From Kitasatospora sp. NBC_00374 (lineage in GTDB: Bacteria; Actinomycetota; Actinomycetes; Streptomycetales; Streptomycetaceae): a stretch of DNA of 64,000 nucleotides. A model generated the notes under the pieces. It did no database searches, was not told the DNA's origin, and worked only from the letters and a program-made list of their open reading frames with translations. Location: positions 3,038,001-3,102,000 of the forward strand of contig NZ_CP107964.1 in the NCBI RefSeq assembly GCF_041434935.1, in the 5' to 3' direction. This document shows, piece after piece, positions 40,270-48,851 of the stretch. Both the position numbers and the translations under genes were made by a program. How positions within the stretch are numbered: the first letter of the stretch is position 1; the number at the start of each line of letters is the position of its first letter.

Positions 40270-41676
40270 TCAGGCGGTCTTGTTCTTGGTGGCCGACTCC
40301 TTGGCCCGCTTGATCCACTCGGCGGGATCGATGCGCGCCGCCATCAGCTCGCCGGAGGCGTTCTGCAGGTCCTCGTCGAACTTGCTCGCGGTGTTGGGGT
40401 ACTGGAAGTTGAAGGTGTTCGCGCCGGCCGCCTTGAGTGCCACGACGGTGGACGCGGTGCCCGGCTTCAGCTTGACCTCCGGGCCGACGCCGTCCTTGAG
40501 GCAGGTGAGGCTGTTGGCGGTCTGGGCGAACTTGCCCGAGGCCTCCTTGGTCAGCATCATCCGCAGGAACTCCAGGCCGCCCGCGACGTTCTTGGCCTTG
40601 GCCGGGACGATGAAGGGCTCGCCCGCGCCGGCCCGGATCGCCTCGAAGGGCAGCTTGTCACCGGGCAGCGACGGCATCGGCAGGAAGGCCATGTCGAAGT
40701 CGGCCGGGGTGGAGGAGAGCTGCTCGTTCTCCAGCCAGGAGCCGGAGGGGATGAAGGCCGCCTTGCCCTGGTTCCACGCGGTCTGCGACTCGGTGTGGGT
40801 CATGCCGTTGGTGCCGGGGAGCAGGTAGTCCTTGGAGACGATCTGGTAGAACGCCTCGACCACGGTCTTGACGGCCGGGTCGTCCCACGCGGTGGCGTCC
40901 AGGCTGTCGATCCGCTTCATGAGGTCCAGGCCGCCCTGCTTGGCGATCATGTCCATCATGACGACGTTGATGTAGTACGGGTACTTGCCCTGGTGCGCCA
41001 CCGGGGCGATGCCCGCGGCCTTGATCTTGCCGCAGAGCTCGATGAACTCGGCCCAGGTCTTCGGCGCCGTCCAGCCCTTGTCCTTGAAGAGCTTGGCGGA
41101 GTACCAGAAGCCCCACACGGTGTAGACGTAGGACAGGTTGTAGACCTTGCCCTTGAGGGTTCCGGACTCGACGGTGCCCGGCATCAGCACGTCGCGGATC
41201 TTCTTCGTCGGGTCGTCGATGTACGGCGAGTCCAGCAGCGGGGTCAGCTCGGTCAGCTGGTTGGAGTCGGCCAGCACGTCCAGCTTGATCTGCTTGGCGC
41301 CGGAGTCGTCGATGACGTCCGGCGGGCTGCCGGCGTTGAAGCGCGGCTGCAGCTTGCCGGTGACGTCCTTGTCGGCCTGGTGGTTGACCTTCGCGCCCGG
41401 GTAGCTCTTCGAGTAGATCGCCTCGAAGGCCTTGGCGTACTCGTTGCCGTAACCGCCGTCGAAGATGAAGACCTCCAGGCCCTCACCGTCCTTGACGCCG
41501 AACGGGTTCTTGGCGTCGCTGAGGTTGAAGCCGCCCGCCCCCTTGGAGCCCTTGTCACTGCTGCCGGTGCCACCGGCGCAGGCGGCGAGCAGCGAGCCGC
41601 CGCCGGCCGCGAGCACGGCGATGCCGGCGGCCCGCTTGAAGATGTCACGACGGTTGTACTCGGTTGCAGAGCCCAT
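40270..41676 (-). CDS. ngcE: N-acetylglucosamine/diacetylchitobiose-binding lipoprotein NgcE
   Basis: A 468-residue extracellular solute-binding protein. A twin-arginine-like N-terminus (YNRRDIFKRAAG) leads to a lipobox LLAAC at about residue 32. Sugar-binding family 1 fold; the sequence (FIFDGGYGNEYAKAFE, YNLSYVYTVWGFWYSAKLF) matches the Streptomyces NgcE type as I recall it. It binds GlcNAc and (GlcNAc)2. Upstream lie dre-like repeats at 41800-41836 that would place it under DasR-type control. Confidence 0.9.
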   Translation of the reverse strand: MGSATEYNRRDIFKRAAGIAVLAAGGGSLLAACAGGTGSSDKGSKGAGGFNLSDAKNPFGVKDGEGLEVFIFDGGYGNEYAKAFEAIYSKSYPGAKVNHQADKDVTGKLQPRFNAGSPPDVIDDSGAKQIKLDVLADSNQLTELTPLLDSPYIDDPTKKIRDVLMPGTVESGTLKGKVYNLSYVYTVWGFWYSAKLFKDKGWTAPKTWAEFIELCGKIKAAGIAPVAHQGKYPYYINVVMMDMIAKQGGLDLMKRIDSLDATAWDDPAVKTVVEAFYQIVSKDYLLPGTNGMTHTESQTAWNQGKAAFIPSGSWLENEQLSSTPADFDMAFLPMPSLPGDKLPFEAIRAGAGEPFIVPAKAKNVAGGLEFLRMMLTKEASGKFAQTANSLTCLKDGVGPEVKLKPGTASTVVALKAAGANTFNFQYPNTASKFDEDLQNASGELMAARIDPAEWIKRAKESATKNKTA

Positions 41677-41799
41677 GGTGCCCTAACCCCTCGGTGTCCA
41701 GAGAAGATGCAGACAGGTCTGACGGACGGTCAATTCCTGTTCGGTCAGGCTCGCCTAGCGGCGAAGATGCCGGTCAGAGGCGGTTTCTTTGATGCGCAA

Positions 41800-41836
41800 A
41801 GGTATAGTCCACTGTTCATCTGGCGGCAATAGTCCA
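41800..41836 (-). promoter_or_regulatory. dre-like direct repeats upstream of ngcE
   Basis: AGGTATAGTCCA (41800-41811) and GGCAATAGTCCA (41825-41836) lie 124-160 bp before ngcE. On the minus strand the first reads TGGACTATACCT, matching 10 of 12 positions of the chitin-gene repeat/dre core TGGTCTAGACCT. Spacing is 25 bp. The arrangement parallels the pair before the chitinase. Confidence 0.55.
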
Positions 41837-41886
41837 ACCGCCCGATGCCCGTTGTGACGGTCAAAGCGTTGTCGGCGGTGCAGCAT

Positions 41887-41917
41887 GTGCAATGTGCAGG
41901 GAGCCTGCATATTGCAC
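41887..41917. other. Hairpin in the ngcE-chitinase gap
   Basis: GTGCAATGTGCAGG / CCTGCATATTGCAC: 14-bp arms, 13 paired, with a GAG loop. It has no U-tract. It may be an operator or an RNA element of the ngcE leader region. Confidence 0.45.
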
Positions 41918-41955
41918 TCGCGCCCCGTCGATGACCGAAAATGTAGCGCGATCAT

Positions 41956-42027
41956 GCGCGTTTGAACATAGAAACGCGCAGCTTCGAGCATCACTGAACC
42001 AGAACCGTGATGTTCGAAGCCGCGCGT
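41956..42027 (-). terminator. Terminator after the chitinase with an alternative hairpin
   Basis: Long imperfect inverted repeat 41974-42027 (outer ACGCGC/GCGCGT; inner GCTTCGAGCATCAC / GTGATGTTCGAAGC, 13 of 14 paired; 12-nt loop), starting 19 bp past the chitinase stop. A second perfect 8-bp pairing GCGCGTTT / AAACGCGC (41956-41979) uses the same ACGCGC arm, so the two folds exclude each other in part. Confidence 0.6.
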
Positions 42028-42045
42028 ACGGGGCGGGCCGAGCGG

Positions 42046-43371
42046 TCAGCGGCCGGTCCGGCCGAGCCCCTTGTCCAGTGCCGCGACCAGCGAGCCCTGG
42101 GCGTCGTCGTTGTCCAGTGCCCAGACCATCACACCACCCAGACCGTTCCAACGGGAGTACCGGGCCTTGCGGGTCAGCAGTTCCGGGGTGTCGTACGACC
42201 AGAAGTCCGTGCCGTCGTACTTCCAGGTGGCACCGTGCAGCCAGTCGTTGTGGACGGTGCCCGGCAGGTCCTTGATCCGGTTGTACGGGAGACTCCCGCC
42301 CCGCGCCAGGCCCGTGGCCGGCTGGTAGAGGCCGTGCTCGGCACCGGCCGGCACGCCCGTCCAGCCGTAGCCGTAGAACGGCACGCCGAGCACCGCCTTC
42401 GCCGGCGGCAGGCCCTTGTCCAGGTAGTGCCGGACCACCCGGTCGGCGCTGTAGCCGCGGTTCTCGGCGGCCGGGTCGCTCCGGTCGGAGTAGAGGTTGG
42501 CGTTGTGGTCGGTCGGCCCGAGGGTCTCCCAGGAGCCGTGCAGGTCGTAGGTCATCAGGTTGAGCCAGTCGACCGACCTGGCGACCTTGGCGACCTCCAG
42601 CCTGTCCGCCCTGGCCTCGTTGGCGGGCACGGCGGCGGTCAGCAGGTAGTGGGTGCGGCTCTTCGCGCCGAGTGCGTCCAGCTGGCGGCGGAACTCCTGC
42701 ATCAGCAGGGTGTAGTTGCGGCCGTCCTCGGGGCGCACGACGTTCCCCGGGTCGCCGCCGCCGCCCGGATACTCCCAGTCGACGTCGATGCCGTCGAAGA
42801 CCCCCGCGGCCGCGCCCCTGCCGCCCTCGGCCGACCCGAGCTGCGGCAGGTCGCCCTTGAGGTAGAGGTCGAGGCAGGAGGAGACGAACTTCTTCCGCGA
42901 GGCGTCGGTCAGGGCCGCGTCCGAGAAGTTCCTGGACCACGACCAGCCGCCCAGCGAGATCACCGCCCGGAGCTGCGGGTTGGCGGCCTTGAGCTTGCGC
43001 AGCTGGTTGAAGTTGCCCTTCAGCGGCTGCTCGGCGGCGTCGGCCAGCCCGTCCACCGACTCCTCGGCGCCCACCGGCCGCTGGTAGTCGGCCCAGGCGT
43101 CGCCGACGCCGGCGGCGTTGGCCTCGAAGCAGGTGCCCTCGGCGGAGACGTTGCCGAAGGCGTAGTTGATGACGGTGAGCCTGCCGGCCTGCCCGGAGGT
43201 CTGCACCTTCCTGGCGGAGAACCCGCCGTAGATGCCCCACTGGGTGAAGTAGCCGACCCGCTGCCCCTCCAGGCGCGGGGCGCGGCCGTGGGCCTGGGCG
43301 GCGGGGGCGGAGAGGGCTGCGGCCACCGTGACGGCGGCGAGAGCGGCTGCGGTACGACTGAGCATGCGCAT
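42046..43371 (-). CDS. Secreted GH18 chitinase, catalytic domain only
   Basis: 441 residues: signal peptide (about 1-27, APAAQA cleavage), then a family-18 TIM barrel. SLGGWSWS (139-146) and the catalytic DGIDVDWEYP place the acid/base at Glu200. A chitinase insertion domain contains MTYDLHGSWE. No carbohydrate-binding module. It releases chitobiose, the substrate of the adjacent NgcEFG transporter. A dre-like direct-repeat pair lies at the promoter (43410-43444). The ribosome site is weak; ATG 43365 is an alternative start. Confidence 0.93.
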   Translation of the reverse strand: MRMLSRTAAALAAVTVAAALSAPAAQAHGRAPRLEGQRVGYFTQWGIYGGFSARKVQTSGQAGRLTVINYAFGNVSAEGTCFEANAAGVGDAWADYQRPVGAEESVDGLADAAEQPLKGNFNQLRKLKAANPQLRAVISLGGWSWSRNFSDAALTDASRKKFVSSCLDLYLKGDLPQLGSAEGGRGAAAGVFDGIDVDWEYPGGGGDPGNVVRPEDGRNYTLLMQEFRRQLDALGAKSRTHYLLTAAVPANEARADRLEVAKVARSVDWLNLMTYDLHGSWETLGPTDHNANLYSDRSDPAAENRGYSADRVVRHYLDKGLPPAKAVLGVPFYGYGWTGVPAGAEHGLYQPATGLARGGSLPYNRIKDLPGTVHNDWLHGATWKYDGTDFWSYDTPELLTRKARYSRWNGLGGVMVWALDNDDAQGSLVAALDKGLGRTGR

Positions 43372-43409
43372 ACGAGAAGACCCGTGGCTTTCTCTGAATC
43401 AGCGTCAAA

Positions 43410-43444
43410 TGGTCTGGACCAAGCTGAGACAGAGGTTTAGTCCA
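43410..43444 (-). promoter_or_regulatory. Chitinase promoter direct repeats / dre site
   Basis: TGGTCTGGACCA (43410-43421, plus reading) is a near-perfect dre palindrome (consensus core TGGTCTAGACCA). A second copy reads TGGACTAAACCT on the minus strand (43433-43444). Centre spacing is 23 bp. Streptomyces chitinase promoters are known for a pair of 12-bp direct repeats of this type overlapping the promoter, and for DasR binding. Confidence 0.75.
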
Positions 43445-43481
43445 CCCGGGGCACCGCGCACAAGAGGGGGCGCCGAACGCG

Positions 43482-43519
43482 GACCGGGCCGCACCCCTGG
43501 GGAGGGGTGCGGCCCGGTC
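43482..43519 (-). terminator. Terminator after acnA
   Basis: A perfect 17-bp inverted repeat GACCGGGCCGCACCCCT / AGGGGTGCGGCCCGGTC with a GGGG loop, 17 bp past the acnA stop. Confidence 0.85.
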
Positions 43520-43536
43520 GCCGTGCGGGGTGCCGG

Positions 43537-46200
<2,664 letters not shown>

Positions 46201-46229
46201 GACTGACTCCTTCTAGGTCCACCCAGTGG

Positions 46230-46248
46230 TAAGGTAAGCCTTAGTTAG
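46230..46248. promoter_or_regulatory. Iron box (IdeR/DmdR type) before acnA
   Basis: TAAGGTAAGCCTTAGTTAG matches 16 of 19 positions of the DtxR/IdeR/DmdR consensus TWAGGTWAGSCTWACCTWA; the mismatches are in the right arm. It lies 30-48 bp before the acnA start. DmdR1 is the Streptomyces iron repressor. The effect on acnA is inferred. Confidence 0.6.
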
Positions 46249-46290
46249 GCTCCGCCTCGCCACGATGGAAGGCGTGCGCCTCTCGGCAAG

Positions 46291-46343
46291 TATCTTGATG
46301 TCAAGATAAATCATAGCGCGGAGTTATCTCGACGTCGAGATAA
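46291..46343. promoter_or_regulatory. Two tandem TamR-like palindromes between acnA and the PIN gene
   Basis: TATCTTGATGTCAAGATA (46291-46308) and TTATCTCGACGTCGAGATAA (46324-46343) are both perfect palindromes. Each is followed by ATAAAYCATAGYGC, so a 29-bp unit is tandemly repeated (24 of 29 identical) with a 34-bp period. Eighteen-base palindromes of this form are bound by UrtR/TamR MarR-family regulators. In S. coelicolor TamR binds the aconitase gene promoter and responds to citrate and aconitates (known). Confidence 0.7.
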
Positions 46344-46521
46344 ACCATAGTGCATGCCCGTTCACCGGACGACGGCAGGCATGCCCGGGCATCCTCTCCA
46401 AACTTCACCTGCCGAGCGGGTACCGCAACCGCAACCGGAGCTGCCCGCGCCCCGGCCGGACCGACGGCGGCGGCGCTACCGTGGACCGGTCCGAAGATCC
46501 CATGAGCAGGGAGCCCCACCG

Positions 46522-46935
46522 GTGATAGTTGTCGACGCCTCGGCGCTGGTCCTGGCACTGGCCGACGAGGGCGAGCGCGGCGACGCCGCGCGGGCCGAGC
46601 TGGCCGCGGACGGCGAGTGGGCGGCGCCGGAGCACGTGGTGATCGAGGTGATGCAGTCCCTGCGCGGGCTCTACCTGGCCCGGCAGATCGAGGCCGCCCG
46701 GGTGGCCGAGCTGGCGGCCGAACTGCCGGGACTGCCGATCCGCAAGGTCGAGGTGGCCCCGCTGCTCGGCCGGATCTGGGAGCTCAAGGACAACCTGACC
46801 CCCGACGACGCCGCCTACGTGGCCGTCGCCGAGCAGCTGGGCGCCCCGCTGGTCACGGCCGACCTGCGGCTGATGCGGGCCAGCGGACCCCGCTGCGAGA
46901 TCCGCGGCATCGGCGCGGCCGTCCCCGGGGCCTGA
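46522..46935 (+). CDS. PIN-domain ribonuclease (VapC-like), no visible antitoxin
   Basis: 137 residues from GTG 46522 with AGGGAG upstream. PIN-fold acidic residues: Asp in VVDASALV, Glu in HVVIEVMQSL, Asp in NLTPDDAAYVAVAEQLGAPLVTADLRL. It would cut RNA. VapC toxins usually follow a VapB antitoxin gene; none can be read upstream, where the next sequence is the acnA palindrome region. It could pair with a distant antitoxin or be a housekeeping PIN nuclease. The in-frame extension to 46354 is arginine/proline-rich noise. Confidence 0.82.
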   Translation: MIVVDASALVLALADEGERGDAARAELAADGEWAAPEHVVIEVMQSLRGLYLARQIEAARVAELAAELPGLPIRKVEVAPLLGRIWELKDNLTPDDAAYVAVAEQLGAPLVTADLRLMRASGPRCEIRGIGAAVPGA

Positions 46936-47050
46936 ACCCGCGCCGGCGCTCCTCGTACGGGTGACCCGACGGCAGGTCTGCGTGCGGGCGGCCCCTTTCG
47001 GCGGCCACGGTGAGCGGTGTCCAGCTCCTCGTCCGGAAGGACCGGCCCCG

Positions 47051-47590
47051 ATGCCCGTCCCGCTCTCCGGTCTGGCCGCCGCCCTGGCGCCGATCGCCCT
47101 GGTGCCCGCCGCCGCTCCACCGCCCACGGTGGTGGACGGCCGGTTCGCCCCCGCCTCGGCGTTCGTCCCGCCGACCGCGATCAGCCACGCCCAGGACCTG
47201 GTGCCGTACGGCGCGCACGTCCGCGTCACGGTGGTGCGCGGCGCCCTGGGCACCACCGTCGCCGTGGAGCTGGCCGGTGTCGCGCCCGACCACACCTTCC
47301 CGGCCCACGTGCACACCGGCCGGTGCGGGGCCGACCCGGCCTCCTCCGGCCCGCACTACCAGGACCGGCCCGCCCCGGTGCAGCCGCCCACGGACCCCGC
47401 CTTCGCCGACGCACGCAACGAGCTGAGGCTGGCCGTCCGCACCGACGCGTCCGGTGCGGGCCACGCGCAGACCATGGTGACCTGGGGCTTCCGGACGGAC
47501 GAGGCCCACTCGCTGGTGCTGCACGCGGGGGACGCCGCCGGGCCGCACGCCGCCGGGGACCGGGCGGCCTGCGTCAACGTCGACTTCTGA
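47051..47590 (+). CDS. Secreted Cu/Zn superoxide dismutase-like protein
   Basis: 179 residues with a signal-like N-terminus (about 1-24). SodC-fold markers: the copper-site H-x-H in PAHVHTGRCG, the bridging-type GPHYQD, and HSLVLHAG near the end (fourth copper histidine), plus the Cys pair (GRCGAD, AACVNV) that forms the SodC disulfide. The zinc-loop histidine/aspartate set is not obvious, so it may be a SodC-like (CHRD-type) protein with a copper-only or lost site. ATG 47051 has GGAAGGA upstream. Confidence 0.75.
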   Translation: MPVPLSGLAAALAPIALVPAAAPPPTVVDGRFAPASAFVPPTAISHAQDLVPYGAHVRVTVVRGALGTTVAVELAGVAPDHTFPAHVHTGRCGADPASSGPHYQDRPAPVQPPTDPAFADARNELRLAVRTDASGAGHAQTMVTWGFRTDEAHSLVLHAGDAAGPHAAGDRAACVNVDF

Positions 47591-47693
47591 GAGCGCGGGC
47601 CGGCGGGGCGGACGGTCGGAGGGCGCGGTCGGTGGGCCGGGCGCTCGGTGGGCCGGGCAGCCGGGGGGGCGATGGCGGGGGGGGTGGTGGCGC

Positions 47694-48692
47694 TCAGCCG
47701 AGGGTGGCGACCAGGACCGCCTTGATGGTGTGCAGACGGTTCTCCGCCTGGTCGAAGACCACCGAGTGGTGCGACTCGAACAGCTCGTCGGTCACCTCCA
47801 GCTCGGTCATCCCGGTGGCCTCGTGGAGCTGCCGGCCGACCTCGGTGCCCAGGTCGTGGAAGGCCGGCAGGCAGTGCAGGAAGCGCACCGCCGGGTTGCC
47901 GGTGGCCCGCACGGTGTCCATCGAGACCTGGTACGGCCTCAGCAGCTCGACCCGGTCCGCCCAGACCTCCTTGGGCTCCCCCATCGACACCCAGACGTCG
48001 GTGTAGAGGAAGTCGGCCCCGGCCACCCCGGTGGCGACGTCCTCGGTGAGGGTGATCCGGGCGCCGGTGCGGCCGGCCAGCTCCTCGGCCGCCTTCCGGA
48101 CCTCCTCGGTCGGCCAGAGCTGCTGCGGTGCGACGATCCGGATGTCCATGCCGAGCAGGGCGCCGGTGACCAGCAGCGAGTTGCCGGTGTTGAAGCGGGC
48201 GTCGCCCAGATAGACCAGGGTGACGTCGGCCAGCGGCTTGGTGGAGTGCTCCTGGATGGTGAGCACGTCGGCCAGCATCTGGGTCGGGTGCCACTCGTCG
48301 GTGAGCCCGTTCCAGACCGGCACCCCCGCGTGGGCGGCCAGCTCCTCGACGATCTCCTGACCGTAGCCCCGGTACTCGATCCCGTCGAACATCCGGCCGA
48401 GCACCCGGGCCGAATCCTTGATCGACTCCTTGTGGCCGAGCTGCGAACCCGCCGGATCCAGGTACGTGGTGGAGGCACCCTGGTCGTGGGCGGCCACCTC
48501 GAAGGCGCAGCGGGTGCGGGTCGAGGTCTTCTCGAAGATCAGCGCGATGTTCTTGCCGCGCAGCCGCGGCTGCTCGGTCCCGGTGTACTTGGCCGCCTTG
48601 AGCTGCGCCGCGAGGTCCACCAGGTGCCGGAACTCCTGGGGCGTGAGGTCGAGCTCCTTGAGCAAGTGCCGGTTCCGGAGGTTGAAGGCCAT
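47694..48692 (-). CDS. argF: Ornithine carbamoyltransferase
   Basis: 332 residues. It transfers carbamoyl phosphate to ornithine, giving citrulline. The carbamoyl-phosphate site is STRTRCAFE, followed by HPTQML and the ornithine-site FLHCLPA. It starts at ATG 48692 with AGGAG; ATG 48710 is an alternative. It stands alone, outside an arg cluster, so either argF or a catabolic arcB role is possible. An ARG-box-like AT-rich site lies just upstream. Confidence 0.93.
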   Translation of the reverse strand: MAFNLRNRHLLKELDLTPQEFRHLVDLAAQLKAAKYTGTEQPRLRGKNIALIFEKTSTRTRCAFEVAAHDQGASTTYLDPAGSQLGHKESIKDSARVLGRMFDGIEYRGYGQEIVEELAAHAGVPVWNGLTDEWHPTQMLADVLTIQEHSTKPLADVTLVYLGDARFNTGNSLLVTGALLGMDIRIVAPQQLWPTEEVRKAAEELAGRTGARITLTEDVATGVAGADFLYTDVWVSMGEPKEVWADRVELLRPYQVSMDTVRATGNPAVRFLHCLPAFHDLGTEVGRQLHEATGMTELEVTDELFESHHSVVFDQAENRLHTIKAVLVATLG

Positions 48693-48749
48693 GCCGGGCT
48701 CCTGGGTCATCTGGTGGATCGGGCGACTCGGCGAACCGAGACGGGAAGT

Positions 48750-48779
48750 GTATACGACTACCGGAATTTATATGCATCG
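48750..48779 (-). promoter_or_regulatory. AT-rich ARG-box-like promoter element of argF
   Basis: On the minus strand TGCATATAAATTCCGG is followed by TAGTCGTATACACTT; the first half resembles the ArgR half-site TGCATAWWWATTC. It lies 58-87 bp before the start and is the only AT-rich stretch in the gap. ArgR control is inferred. Confidence 0.45.
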
Positions 48780-48791
48780 CTGGGGTGACGG

Positions 48792-48835
48792 AGGCCCCAC
48801 GGCGCGCGGGACATCCCGCGAACACCGTGGGGCCT
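48792..48835. terminator. Terminator after pnkp
   Basis: AGGCCCCACGG / CCGTGGGGCCT with an inner CGCGGG-acat-CCCGCG stem, 17 bp after the pnkp stop. The arms are perfect. Confidence 0.75.
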
Positions 48836-48851
48836 GCACCCACCGGAGCAC

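Noticed and set aside
46344..46521. VapB antitoxin for the PIN protein
   Set aside because: No frame in the gap gives an AbrB, RHH or Phd-like sequence; the in-frame extension is Arg/Pro-rich noise.
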